In this document: positions 46,288 through 55,083 of the stretch, one piece after another
How the letters are laid out: every line of letters starts with the position of its first letter
Position numbering within the stretch: position 1 is the stretch's first letter
Assembly: GCA_964621445.1 (NCBI GenBank)
Contig: CAZUNO010000018.1
Coordinates: forward strand, 1 to 58,565
Reading direction: 5' to 3'
Length of the DNA: 58,565 bases
Source of the DNA: CAZUNO01 sp964621445 [NCBI: Candidatus Hadarchaeota archaeon]
GTDB lineage: Archaea; CAYQAE01; CAYVLA01
Program-made: the position numbers and the translations under genes
The notes under the pieces: model-generated
The model's database searches: none
What the model was told of the DNA's origin: nothing
The model's input: the letters and a program-made list of their open reading frames with translations, nothing else

Positions 46288-46950
46288 TCATTCGCCTTCG
46301 CCATGCGTACAACTTTCCGGTCCCAAATGGACCAGACATTCCTCCACCGGCTCTACCTTCTTCTTGACCTCTTCCGACACGGCCTTGCCGATTTCATGGG
46401 CTTCGCAGATGTTCACCTCATCCCTTACCAGTATATGCATTTCACAAAATACCAGGTGACCTGCCCAGCGAGCTCTCACAGAATGCTTTCCATCGGCGAT
46501 CAGGGATAGACTATTGATCTCCCTTCCAGCCCGTATCTTGTAATAGGCAATTGCCTCCTTACCAACTAGGCCAATAAGAGCCACACCCATCCCCACCAAA
46601 AGATATGTGGTCTCCGTTCCTTTCAACAACTTGTTCAACGAGGTACTGCCGGAAATGTAGGTGCTGATGCCAAGAAATATTAGAACCACTAGCCCGGCCA
46701 GGTCTTCGGCCCTGTGAAATCCATATGTGTATTCAGATGTGGCGGACTTTCCAGCCAGAATAAAGGCTGCTCCTAGAAAAAGGGTGGTCGTCAGGTCCGC
46801 CAAACCATGCAATGAATCCGCGGCCAACGCTGCACTGCCGCCCAGTATGGCAACTACAACCCTTGCGGAAACCAGGCCGAGATCGGCAATTACCGAATTT
46901 CTTACAGCTTTCATCCCGATCTCGGTGGCATGGCTCACACCGCGCGACAT
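46288..46950 (-). CDS. Cation-diffusion-facilitator protein with internal deletion
   Basis: 220 residues; CDF proteins usually have about 290-300. The N-terminal four helices are normal (ADSLHGLADLTTTLF carries the first half of metal site A). After LIADGKHS, where helix 5 should continue (normally HxxxD), the sequence jumps straight to VRARWAGHLVFCEMHILV, which belongs to the cytoplasmic domain. About 80-90 residues (helices 5-6 and the start of the C-terminal domain) are missing, yet the frame is kept. Half of site A is lost. I start at ATG 46950 because GGGAGAAGG precedes it; an extension to 47019 is unlikely. Probably a non-functional transporter or a remnant. Confidence 0.75.
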   Translation of the reverse strand: MSRGVSHATEIGMKAVRNSVIADLGLVSARVVVAILGGSAALAADSLHGLADLTTTLFLGAAFILAGKSATSEYTYGFHRAEDLAGLVVLIFLGISTYISGSTSLNKLLKGTETTYLLVGMGVALIGLVGKEAIAYYKIRAGREINSLSLIADGKHSVRARWAGHLVFCEMHILVRDEVNICEAHEIGKAVSEEVKKKVEPVEECLVHLGPESCTHGEGE

Positions 46951-47053
46951 AGACCCTTCTCCCTGCTCGCGAGAATCGGTACATGGAGCATCAAAATGGA
47001 GCCGCTGCCCTTTCGGCACTGGAAGAGTTTACACGGAAAATCACCTAAATTTC

Positions 47054-47359
47054 TCAGCTTCCGGGCTCCACCTTCGTCCATCCGCCCTCCTCGTTCTCTC
47101 TAAAGAACTCCCTTCCCTCCTCATAGGACACGGTCACCAACATGGGGTCGCTGTCCATGTCCACGTTCACATCAACCACATAGTCATCCAATATCCTGTT
47201 TTCAACCTCGTTCTCCTGTAGTGATTTTGCACATTTTTCCAGGACTGAGCATGCTTCTTTCATCTTGAACTTATCAAATGCATGCCTGGACTCAAACTTG
47301 TCCTTCAATATCTTGCCAATCTCGCCGCCTTTCCCGCCAAAAAGACCGAATAGACCCAT
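47054..47359 (-). CDS. Small acidic cytosolic protein, unrecognised
   Basis: About 101 residues. The Gly-rich start MGLFGLFGGKGGE is followed by a helical, charged region (ILKDKFESRHAFDKFKMKEACSVLEKCAKSL) and an acidic beta-rich end. No family recognised; the GLFGLFGGK beginning occurs in several small archaeal proteins. Start at the ATG at 47359, preceded by GAGGTG. The GTG three codons upstream (47368) is an alternative. It lies 58 nt downstream of the secreted (alpha/alpha)-barrel gene on the same strand and upstream of the CDF gene. Confidence 0.6.
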   Translation of the reverse strand: MGLFGLFGGKGGEIGKILKDKFESRHAFDKFKMKEACSVLEKCAKSLQENEVENRILDDYVVDVNVDMDSDPMLVTVSYEEGREFFRENEEGGWTKVEPGS

Positions 47360-47416
47360 CTTCAGCACCTCGCTCAGATATATTCAGAATACCTGTACCA
47401 ACTGGTTTGCAGCAAT

Positions 47417-49231
47417 TTAATAAAAATTGCATTCCGGAAAACCCTTAACAAGAAATGGTAGGATAAATAATAGAAGAACGATTTCAGGAACCTCCGGAAT
47501 CTCCTCCCTAAGGCTGAGGGGGTAGTTAGTGAACTGGCTTGCAGGGCCATAATTTCCCTTCTCATATTCCTCCCTAGCCCTATCCAGTAATATCTGGTGA
47601 CGCGATGTGTCAATTCCGGCTTCCTTGGCCTCTTCGATTACATCCTCAGCGGCTTCAATTAATCTCTCCGCAACAAGTTTTTTCACCTGCTCAGTCAGAA
47701 CCGATAGCTGCTCCTCCAGGAGGCTCAGCTCCGAGGCCGTAGTGGCACCAACGAAATCCACTTGGAGAATACTCAGATTTTTCTCAAGATTTGATGTGTC
47801 CACTCCGATGGCCTCAGCATCCTCGACCTTCTCCCTCACCATCGCGAGCCTAGATCCCGCATCGATGATCCTGCCCAGTATATCCCAGACAGTCCACATC
47901 TTGTACAGGGCCACCGAGGCGTTGACCACCGGGGCCTCCTTGTAGATGCGTTCCGCTTCCTCCAATAAGTGGCTTGGATCCTGGCATTGAGATCCCATCT
48001 GTGAAGCCTGATCCAATCTTGCCCTGGTCCTATTTAGCATTCTCTGAAATAAATCCTGATCCACGGCCGGGGTTGCATAGGGGTCAACGCCCATGGACAG
48101 CAGGGCTTCATAGCTTGCAGGAATTTGCGCTAGGCCCAGTAATGAGCAGGAAGAGGGATATATGCCCTGTTTCTGCATTAGTAAACCGAATACAGTTCTT
48201 TGTCTATTGAAAATGGTTGAATTATACATTGAAAGGAGAATCCAGTTTCTTGATATTCGGGCATAATCTCGCCCATCGGAGCCGTCAACCTTCATTGAAA
48301 GTATATGTTCCCCTTCCAGTATGTGGGGAACCTGCCACACGCGCTCAAGGTAGGTATTGCACAAACGAACCAGGTGTAGATCCTCCAATAAGCCCCTTTG
48401 GTTCGCCATTATTAGGAACTCGAGTTCAATTGCCCCGTGGCTGATATCCTCGGAACCACCCTCTCCGATATGGTAGGACCAAGTATAGAGATCCTGGTCC
48501 TCATAATATCGCATATTCTCCACCAGGTATCTGGCCATCTGCCCAGGCCTCTCATAATAGGAGGAGTTTCCCACCACATCTCCAAGCACCAGTTCAACTC
48601 TACCCAACGCCGTGAACCTATTCACTATCGGACCTATATCCTCCTCAAAATCGTCCCAATAATAACCCTGATCCTCGCTTATCTGGGTCCAGGCCGATTG
48701 GTGGCGCCTGATAATCCTTTCGATGAGAGCTACGTAATGATTTGACTTAGCCATAAGCTGTGGATCATTGCGTAACTCCGGCCTGCTCCTGATCATCTGG
48801 GCCGCCTCGATGATGGGCAGCCCTATAACTCCATCCCATACTGTATATTCCCGAAAATCATAGCGATCGTTACCCCAGGTTTGATTGTAATTTCCCCAAC
48901 AGGGCTTTCCATCCCCGTTTACGTCAGAATACTCCACGAAATGGTCAGTTATATTTAGAGCCCAGTCGAGCCACTTTCTCTGTCCCGTTAGATTATACAT
49001 TATCAGGCAGCCACGAACATGATATTGCAGCCCCCAAGCAAAATACCCGGGATCGTATGGGTCCTCGGACAGGCGATTGGTTATGGACTTAAAGGTTTGT
49101 TCGGACGGCCCGTCTATGAACTGGTATATGTCCCTGCCACCCACAAGAGGGCCGGATGAGCAAAGACATGTACCAATTGAAAATATGAAGAGCAGGATTA
49201 TGATCCTGACCAAGGCCTTATTTTTTTCCAT
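47417..49231 (-). CDS. Secreted (alpha/alpha)-barrel protein with C-terminal anchor-like segment
   Basis: 604 residues. Signal peptide: hydrophobic VRIIILLFIFSIGTCLC. Residues about 50-400 are helical with aromatic motifs (GLQYHVRGCLIMYNLTGQRKWLDWAL, GYYWDDFEEDIGPIVNRFTALGR), like (alpha/alpha)6 barrels of glucuronyl epimerases or polysaccharide lyases. From about 440 a helical stalk contains two EAxxxGxDTS repeats. The extreme C-terminus EIPEVPEIVLLLFILPFLV resembles the PEF-CTERM sorting signal of archaeosortase substrates, but lacks the usual basic tail. Probably a cell-surface glycan-acting protein. Substrate unknown. Confidence 0.7.
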   Translation of the reverse strand: MEKNKALVRIIILLFIFSIGTCLCSSGPLVGGRDIYQFIDGPSEQTFKSITNRLSEDPYDPGYFAWGLQYHVRGCLIMYNLTGQRKWLDWALNITDHFVEYSDVNGDGKPCWGNYNQTWGNDRYDFREYTVWDGVIGLPIIEAAQMIRSRPELRNDPQLMAKSNHYVALIERIIRRHQSAWTQISEDQGYYWDDFEEDIGPIVNRFTALGRVELVLGDVVGNSSYYERPGQMARYLVENMRYYEDQDLYTWSYHIGEGGSEDISHGAIELEFLIMANQRGLLEDLHLVRLCNTYLERVWQVPHILEGEHILSMKVDGSDGRDYARISRNWILLSMYNSTIFNRQRTVFGLLMQKQGIYPSSCSLLGLAQIPASYEALLSMGVDPYATPAVDQDLFQRMLNRTRARLDQASQMGSQCQDPSHLLEEAERIYKEAPVVNASVALYKMWTVWDILGRIIDAGSRLAMVREKVEDAEAIGVDTSNLEKNLSILQVDFVGATTASELSLLEEQLSVLTEQVKKLVAERLIEAAEDVIEEAKEAGIDTSRHQILLDRAREEYEKGNYGPASQFTNYPLSLREEIPEVPEIVLLLFILPFLVKGFPECNFY

Positions 49232-49343
49232 GGCAAAAAAACGGGCCGTCTACTCTTAAAGATACCGTAACTTATCCTCCTTGACCTGGCTAGTTGATAG
49301 CAAGCCCGGTCCAATACAGGGAGCCGGACACAGGGAAAATTTT

Positions 49344-49784
49344 CTAGTAACGACCGCCTCTTCCCGAGCTCGAACCCCCGGAACCGCCCCAGCTTGAACC
49401 GCCGTACGACCTTCGTCTCTGATCCGGATATCTCTTCTCAGAGACATTGTTATCTTCATTTACCTCGGTTATCTCTTGCTCACTTTCCTCAAGTTCCCCA
49501 TATCTTCCAACGTTCAAGTGGATATTTCCCCGGAACAGGGAGGTATAGCCATTAGTGATCTCATATGTCGAGCCCTCATCAACTTTCGAAATATCCTCAT
49601 CCCAGAGAGCCAGAGTAACGGTTCCGGTTTCATCTCCAACCTGGATGTCACAAACGGTATGCTCTGAACCATCCCTCCTGGATCGTACCTCTCTCACATC
49701 TCCGATATCCAGGACCTTGAAGACGATATTCACCTTTCTTGACCTAGGACCAAGATCATTTATCTTCATCATTTCCTCTTCCAA
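49344..49784 (-). CDS. ssb: Archaeal single-OB-fold ssDNA-binding protein
   Basis: 146 residues. The OB fold (about 1-100) opens with MKINDLGPRSRKVNIVFKVLD and contains GDETGTVTLALWDEDIS and ITNGYTSLFRGNIHLNVG, matching the crenarchaeal/thermoplasmatal SSB type. A flexible tail rich in Gly, Ser, Arg and Tyr follows, as in Sulfolobus SSB. It binds single-stranded DNA in replication and repair. Start is TTG at 49784 or an ATG at 49772; GGAGGGG lies upstream. The leader of roughly 85-110 nt is unusually long for this genome and contains a 10-bp inverted repeat. Confidence 0.93.
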   Translation of the reverse strand: MEEEMMKINDLGPRSRKVNIVFKVLDIGDVREVRSRRDGSEHTVCDIQVGDETGTVTLALWDEDISKVDEGSTYEITNGYTSLFRGNIHLNVGRYGELEESEQEITEVNEDNNVSEKRYPDQRRRSYGGSSWGGSGGSSSGRGGRY

Positions 49785-49804
49785 AGATTTCCCCTCCTGG
49801 GATC

Positions 49805-49878
49805 ATATTAGGCTCATTCAAGTGCATGAAACCTATGATCCAAATCACCAGTTTCGGCACCTGATTCAAGCCTAATAT
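49805..49878 (-). repeat. 10-bp inverted repeat in the SSB leader
   Basis: ATATTAGGCT at 49805-49814 is the reverse complement of AGCCTAATAT at 49869-49878. Each arm lies next to a copy of ATTCAAG. The repeat would sit between the TATA box (49896-49904) and the start codon, so it could fold in the mRNA. Confidence 0.5.
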
Positions 49879-49895
49879 AATGTCCTACCCTCCGC

Positions 49896-49904
49896 ATATA
49901 AATA
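49896..49904 (-). promoter_or_regulatory. TATA box of the SSB gene
   Basis: ATTTATATG on the minus strand, about 112-120 nt before the SSB start, implying a transcribed leader of roughly 85 nt. Confidence 0.5.
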
Positions 49905-49928
49905 TTGTAAGTGCCCGCGGATAGGTAT

Positions 49929-50873
49929 TCAACTGCGGTATTTCTCGAATGCATCACCCATAGCCTTTATCTTATCATTGGAAACTGTCCCATGATCTAA
50001 CCCTTCATCACAAAGGGCGATGAATCCTCCATTTTCCGTCCCCAGTGAGGTTACTAATCTTGAGGCGCTTTCACCTACCTGCTCGATGCTCATATCGTCC
50101 ATTCTCTGAACATCCACAGGACACCAAAAAGCCACTTTCCCAGCAAACCTTTCCCTCAGCCAATCGACCCCTATTAGATCCACTTGATTCAAATTGAGCG
50201 CATCTGCACCTAGATTGACGATATCCCCAAGGATCCTCCTCGTCTGTCCACAGGTATGAAATATCACATCCATTCCAAGGCAATGAACTTGATCAAAAAG
50301 CTCCTTGTACCAGGGGAATAGGAATTCCCTCCATATCTGAGGTGAGAATAGGAGGCCTTTCTGACTACCTAAATCATCTCCGAACCAAACCCCATCAAGT
50401 CCGAATTTGGCATATCCACCAATAATTGCCTTGTCAAAATCAAGTATCTTGCCCGCCAGATTTCTGATCCTATTCTGGTTATAATAGAAATCCATCATCA
50501 GGTTTCGTATACCTCTAAGGAACATCAATCTATTAAAAACCGGGAATGGAAACGACCCGGCCCAATACTTGTTGGGATGGCGATCGAGCTGGCCGAAGTT
50601 ATCGTACCGTCCTTGCCTATCCGGGTCAGGACCGTTGTACTCGCGCCACTCCTCGAGTGGATGCTTAACCACCTGCCCAAGAGAACGAAAAACTTCTCCC
50701 GGGGACATTTTCCATACACATCCCCATTCATCCACATTCCCCTCCCTTAATCCTGGTTCTGAATATCCAACGTCCACCACGTCCGAGCGCTGGAAATCCC
50801 TTCCATACCTAAGTCCGATGCGTGGTGGCTTCCCAAAGTGAATTGCCCTGCTGATTATTTCCCTTTCATCCAA
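49929..50873 (-). CDS. URO-D-fold protein with intact MtaA-type zinc motif, copy 4
   Basis: 314 residues, shorter than the other three copies. It starts MDEREIISRAIHFGKPPRIG. It carries the complete His-x-Cys/Cys zinc site of MtaA-type methylcobalamin:coenzyme-M methyltransferases: His206 and Cys208 in FHTCGQT, and Cys251 in AFWCPVDVQ. This makes it the best candidate here for a corrinoid-linked methyl transfer or O-demethylation. TTG start at 50873, 6 nt after the end of the FN3 protein gene on the same strand, so the two are probably co-transcribed. No corrinoid protein or activase gene is visible in the window. Confidence 0.82.
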   Translation of the reverse strand: MDEREIISRAIHFGKPPRIGLRYGRDFQRSDVVDVGYSEPGLREGNVDEWGCVWKMSPGEVFRSLGQVVKHPLEEWREYNGPDPDRQGRYDNFGQLDRHPNKYWAGSFPFPVFNRLMFLRGIRNLMMDFYYNQNRIRNLAGKILDFDKAIIGGYAKFGLDGVWFGDDLGSQKGLLFSPQIWREFLFPWYKELFDQVHCLGMDVIFHTCGQTRRILGDIVNLGADALNLNQVDLIGVDWLRERFAGKVAFWCPVDVQRMDDMSIEQVGESASRLVTSLGTENGGFIALCDEGLDHGTVSNDKIKAMGDAFEKYRS

Positions 50874-50879
50874 GCAAAT

Positions 50880-51536
50880 TCAATCCCAGCTAAGTATATC
50901 ACGGATCTCCTCCCGCTTGAGGTAGACGAGTGATAATGTAGTTATCAAAAGTAATCCTAGTATAATTATGGCCCTAACCATTCTGGGATTATAGCTCCTT
51001 ATGGTCATCTCATCATAGCTCGGCAACCCTCTCCCGGCCTCATTTCGAGCAAAAATCTTGAATACGATCTCCTGGCCCTCCTCGAAACCCCTCTTTTGAG
51101 TCCGGACAACTTGCTTATTGGTGGCATTTACCGACCAGCCCTCGACGTATGACTGTCCCTTCAACGCACACCAGATCTCGTACTTTTCCACCTCATCATG
51201 CGAGGGATTGCTGCTCCATCTGAGGAATACCTCATAGCCTTCGTTCCCCTTTTTCACCCTTTCAACCCTGAAATCGGAGGGAGGACCGGGGGAAGCAAGT
51301 TCAACCAATCTATCAACTTGGTTTTGTAGGGACCTTAGGTTTTTCTCAAGGATAGCAATCCTATCCAGTAGAACCCTCGTACGTGTCAGAGCCACCTCCA
51401 ACTGCCTCTGGGTCAAATTCAAATCCTGCTCCAGATCATCAGCCCGCCTTTCCAAAGACAAATTATTCGCGCAGGCCGTATAAGGCACCGATATCATCAG
51501 GCTGCATATACACAGGAGGATGGTAGAGATACGCAT
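50880..51536 (-). CDS. Secreted coiled-coil / fibronectin-III protein with C-terminal anchor
   Basis: 218 residues. Signal peptide (ISTILLCICSLMISVPYTACA), then a heptad-rich coiled coil (about 30-80, RRADDLEQDLNLTQRQLEVALT onward) and a fibronectin-type-III domain (about 85-175; LRWSSNPSHDEVEKYEIW and FKIFARNEAGRGLPS). A C-terminal membrane helix (AIIILGLLLITTLSLVYL) has a cytosolic charged tail. It is held at the cell surface with its coiled coil outside, as if for oligomerisation. Function unknown. The acylphosphatase gene diverges from the same short intergenic region. Confidence 0.75.
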   Translation of the reverse strand: MRISTILLCICSLMISVPYTACANNLSLERRADDLEQDLNLTQRQLEVALTRTRVLLDRIAILEKNLRSLQNQVDRLVELASPGPPSDFRVERVKKGNEGYEVFLRWSSNPSHDEVEKYEIWCALKGQSYVEGWSVNATNKQVVRTQKRGFEEGQEIVFKIFARNEAGRGLPSYDEMTIRSYNPRMVRAIIILGLLLITTLSLVYLKREEIRDILSWD

Positions 51537-51570
51537 TGAATCAACTCGTCGACAAATCTGAGCTTCACAA

Positions 51571-51582
51571 TAATTAATAAAA
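51571..51582 (+). promoter_or_regulatory. TATA box of the acylphosphatase gene
   Basis: TAATTAATAAAA lies about 24-35 nt before the ATG at 51606; a GGAGAGGGT ribosome site follows at 51595-51603. Confidence 0.5.
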
Positions 51583-51605
51583 TTTCAGTTGAACGGAGAG
51601 GGTAG

Positions 51606-51881
51606 ATGAAAAAGAGTGTTCATGTCTACATAAGCGGAAGAGTTCAGGGAGTCTCCTTTAGGTACAATACACGCAGAAAGGCAAATTCGCTTGGTGTTAA
51701 GGGGTGGGTAAGAAACCTGTCTGATGGACGGGTGGAATGCCGATTTGAGGGGTCAGAACAGGCAGTCGAGTCAATGATAGAATTCTGTCGTGAGGGCCCC
51801 AGACTGGCCAAGGTAACTGATTTTGAAGTCGAGGAAGAAGAATACAAAGGTCAGTTTTCGGATTTCTCAGTAAGATACTGA
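51606..51881 (+). CDS. acyP: Acylphosphatase
   Basis: 91 residues, the normal family length. It hydrolyses carboxyl-phosphate bonds such as acetyl phosphate. The catalytic signature is clear: GRVQGVSFRYNTRR with the phosphate-binding Arg, and GWVRNLSDGRVE with the catalytic Asn. The C-terminal FSVRY strand is intact. Cytosolic. ATG with a good ribosome site. No operon partner. Confidence 0.93.
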   Translation: MKKSVHVYISGRVQGVSFRYNTRRKANSLGVKGWVRNLSDGRVECRFEGSEQAVESMIEFCREGPRLAKVTDFEVEEEEYKGQFSDFSVRY

Positions 51882-51976
51882 TTTTCTGTAGCTCAAATAC
51901 CATCCAGTTCTGGGAAGATACTTATCTTGAAAAGGTCATTTCTTGATGTTCTCCAGTTTCAGCATTCGGTGAGAAT

Positions 51977-53206
51977 TTGAAGACCCTGATTGATAAGGAA
52001 CCATGGTTTCGGGGTATATTGACCCCGGAGCCCATTTTGGTTCTCACCTTTTGCCTATTATTGATCACTTCTCCCTGCGTTGTTTCCGTTGATCGCGTAT
52101 CATGCTTTATTTTGGGAAAGGTCCGGCACTCCCTCTGTCCCTTAACCTCTTTCTTTTCGGAGGACCCCCTGTTTGTCTATTCTTTGGAACCAATACCCAG
52201 CGGTTTATCGGACGAGGAAAGAAGAAAATTCGATCGTCAATATTTCCCCCGATCTAGGTCGGCCTTGATTGAATCCATCGACATGATGTTCTTTTCCGAT
52301 GCCAGGGTCCAGCATTTCTCTCCGCGCCAGTTTAGGGATATCGAATATGCCTTTACCGAAGCTGGGATGCCTTCCTTCTGGAGCTTCGGCCCTGCATGGC
52401 TTCAGGCTGTAGAGCCCACCATTCTTCGCGACCTGGTCCCAATTCGCGAATATGAGTTCTATTATCATAAAAACTGGAGGGTGAGTTTCAGGGAAGAGGC
52501 CGGGGCGATCTTCGGTGTTTTCCGGGACCTGGGAATGGAGAGAGTTCAGGGGGACGCGTACGCGATCATGGTTCCAAAACAGGGGTCTAAGATATGGGCC
52601 GATATGGTGCCCCTTGACCTTCCCTGGCTTGTTTCATGGAATCCAGGTGGCAAAAACCCGGGAATAGCCTAGGTCTGTGCGGATGAATTTAACAGGCAGT
52701 GGTGGTCTCTCACCGCAAGCTCGAGGGGCGAAAACCCCTATGCCATCGATTTTATCACTAATCTAGTCCTCCATTCACTTGATCGGGCATTAATCCGGGA
52801 TATCCATGCGAGAAGGAAAGCCAGGAATATGATATCCACTTTCAAGAGCCGTAAGTTGCTAATCCTCTCCATGCTGGAATGGGCTGATAATTTCGGGGCC
52901 AATGTCCTTCCCCTGTATTCCCGATTTACGCAACTGGAGGAAGAGGTAGAAGTCGCCGTGAATTACTACCTCGAACAGGACTATCAGCCGGCAATCTCCG
53001 CCCTAGAGGGTTTGGATGCACAGGTGTCTCAGATAGGCCGTGAGGCGGTCGCCATGAAGGACCAGGCCCTCTTCTGGGTTTTCTTATCGGAATGGCTGGC
53101 AGTGACCTCGGTTTCCATAATTACCGGGGTAACCGTTTGGACTTTGATGATTAAAAGGAAGGCTTACCGTGCCGTATCAACCACCAGGATGGCTAAATCT
53201 GACTGA
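51977..53206 (+). pseudogene. Archaeal membrane protein gene interrupted by a single UAG
   Basis: The TTG start at 51977 gives an N-terminal hydrophobic segment (LVLTFCLLLITSPCVVSV) and a soluble domain to residue 231, where TAG occurs at 52670-52672. The same frame then runs open for another 177 codons to a TGA at 53204-53206. This second part contains VCADEFNRQWW, a helical region and a C-terminal membrane helix (WLAVTSVSIITGVTVWTLM) with a basic tail. Archaeal relatives I recall read Trp-Val-Cys-Ala-Asp-Glu-Phe-Asn at the break, so TAG probably replaces TGG. No other damage is visible across 409 codons. Function of the family unknown. Confidence 0.65.
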
Positions 53207-53234
53207 TCCACCAGTAGCTCTCTCGATAGATGGC

Positions 53235-53954
53235 TTAAACCATTCGCTGAAGGAAATCGTCTGCCAGCTGGGCATGCTGAAGGGGATTTCGTGGTCTAAT
53301 CTCAAATACCGCGGCCCCCTCGAAACCAACCTCTTCCAGGGCATTAAATAGGTACCTCCAATCCGATTCCGGAATTATTCCACTTCCCGGAACGTAATGA
53401 TCGATCTCACCAAGGGTGTCCTGTATATGCAGGTGGCATATGTCGTGCTTGAGCGAATCCACAAATTCTTTCATGGAGCGATCGGTGAAGTAAATATGAC
53501 CAACATCCAGGCATATCTCCAGATTATCCAGGTTTTTTAGTGCCTCAGTTAGTATTTCCAGTGGAGAATTCTCAAGGGCCATTACAATACCGTTGTCTAC
53601 TGCCATATCAACGATTTTCTGCGCAAATTCGTAGTCGGGTCTGTTTCGCAGTCTCAGATGGTTTGGGTGAACTACTATCACGTCGCTATCCGTTGCCACT
53701 GCCGTCTTGATCTGGTTCTCATGTTGTTCAATGGTGTCAGAACCCCCGGCGTGTAGACTGGAAGGTATATCCCCTATGAGGTTTTGGAGCCTTTTTCTAT
53801 GTAGGGGGCCAAAAAGGTCCTCCCTCTGGAACCAACGTTCCCAGATCTCAACCCCATACCCGGCTTCCCGTATACTATCGATAACTTTCTCAAGGCTTCC
53901 TGGCTGATGGTAGTGGAAGTAGTTCCAAAGGCTTATTCGATAATTCAGGTCCAT
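53235..53954 (-). CDS. Sugar-phosphate isomerase/epimerase-like TIM-barrel protein, copy 2
   Basis: 239 residues. Xylose-isomerase-like fold with the metal motifs of the AP-endonuclease 2 superfamily: GYGVEIWERWF, VIVVHPNHL, VMALENSPLEIL (Glu ligand), EICLDVGHIYF (Asp/His), ICHLHIQDTLGEIDHY and AAVFEIRPRN (Glu). It is clearly different from the copy at 44007-44771. Likely acts on a keto-sugar or cyclic polyol. Convergent with the broken membrane protein gene. Cytosolic. Confidence 0.83.
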   Translation of the reverse strand: MDLNYRISLWNYFHYHQPGSLEKVIDSIREAGYGVEIWERWFQREDLFGPLHRKRLQNLIGDIPSSLHAGGSDTIEQHENQIKTAVATDSDVIVVHPNHLRLRNRPDYEFAQKIVDMAVDNGIVMALENSPLEILTEALKNLDNLEICLDVGHIYFTDRSMKEFVDSLKHDICHLHIQDTLGEIDHYVPGSGIIPESDWRYLFNALEEVGFEGAAVFEIRPRNPLQHAQLADDFLQRMV

Positions 53955-54060
53955 GCGGTAACAGAGTTGACCATGTACTTTAGTGTTTCAACTAACACCA
54001 CAGGGGATGAAATCTCTATTTTAAGATCCCTTTGCGAAAGGCACGGATGGAGGAAATGGG

Positions 54061-54243
54061 TTGCCTACATGCTTAAGATGTGCCAGGGAGCTAGAACAGA
54101 GTGATATAGAGACACAAAAATGGGAGGATGTCTTGAAAAAGACCTATTACTCCTGCCAGAATTGTGGGGCCACTTGGCTCTACAGCAAGGGCTTCAACTG
54201 CCCCGTATTGGTAGACGAGGCAAGCATCATTGTTGATGGGTAG
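54061..54243 (+). CDS. Small zinc-ribbon protein
   Basis: 60 residues. Two Cys pairs, PTCLRCARE at the N-terminus and YSCQNCGATW near residue 32, form a treble-clef/zinc-ribbon type site. The TTG start is supported by GGAGG at 54050-54054. A TATTTTAAG stretch near 54017-54025 may be its TATA box. Function unknown; such proteins often act in transcription or translation complexes. Convergent with the HAD gene. Confidence 0.6.
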   Translation: MPTCLRCARELEQSDIETQKWEDVLKKTYYSCQNCGATWLYSKGFNCPVLVDEASIIVDG

Positions 54244-54255
54244 AATCCATTATCC

Positions 54256-54954
54256 CTACTGGCCAACCCATTGAAGGATATCCCTAAGATCGGTTACCAC
54301 TCTAAGATTTGGGAACTCCTTCTTCATCTTCCCTGTTCTATCCACTACTACGCCGGTCATGCCGATGGATTCCGATCCTCGGGCGTCCGCCGACGGGGAG
54401 TCCCCTATCATCATACATTCCCATGGCTCCGAACAGATGGAATCGGCTGCCAGCTCGAAGATCTTTGGATTGGGTTTTTTAATGCCAACAGCTCCGGATA
54501 TTATTACCTCATCAAAATATGTCACTATGCCGGTCTTATCAAGATAATAGCGTATACCATGCGGCTGGGCATTTGATATAAGTCCAACCTTGTATTTGGG
54601 CTTAAGTTCCTTCAGAGTTGGGAGAACATCCTCAAACATCTCATCATTGATGCTATGAGGCTGAAAACGGCCCCAGATGAAGGCGTCTACGACCTCATCA
54701 GATAGCTCCAAACCAAGCTTGGGCATGATCTCCCTGCTGAATTGGCGGATGTTTATATCCAGCCCCTTGCTCGCTAGCTTCTTGCTCCTCTCGCGATAGG
54801 GTCCCTCGAAAATATCTCGAAATACTTGAAATGGAACCTGCAGGCCCTTTTCTTTGAGGGCATCATACCCGGACCTCAAGGTCTCATCGCTTGGAATCTT
54901 TCTTTTCTCGTGAAATAGGGTGCCGCCGAAGTCAAAAAAGACGGTGTTGATCAT
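54256..54954 (-). CDS. HAD-superfamily hydrolase (phosphoglycolate-phosphatase-like)
   Basis: 232 residues. HAD motif I FFDFGGTLF contains the nucleophile Asp, with the second Asp replaced by Gly (DFGGT, as in several HAD subgroups). Motif II is VGLISNAQ, the Lys of motif III is in GIKKPNPKIFE, and motif IV is MMIGDSPSADARGSESIG. A four-helix cap lies between motifs I and II. Dephosphorylates a small sugar phosphate or similar metabolite. Cytosolic, apparently monocistronic. Confidence 0.87.
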   Translation of the reverse strand: MINTVFFDFGGTLFHEKRKIPSDETLRSGYDALKEKGLQVPFQVFRDIFEGPYRERSKKLASKGLDINIRQFSREIMPKLGLELSDEVVDAFIWGRFQPHSINDEMFEDVLPTLKELKPKYKVGLISNAQPHGIRYYLDKTGIVTYFDEVIISGAVGIKKPNPKIFELAADSICSEPWECMMIGDSPSADARGSESIGMTGVVVDRTGKMKKEFPNLRVVTDLRDILQWVGQ

Positions 54955-55083
54955 CCGCTAGCTTGGAATCAGGCGGATTCTTATGTTTTAGCATCAGAAA
55001 TGGTGAAAATGGCTTTCATTCGTTTGCTTGGATAAAGCTGGGGCCTCCAAACCCATAACCCCGGATATGTGGGAAATTTGTTC

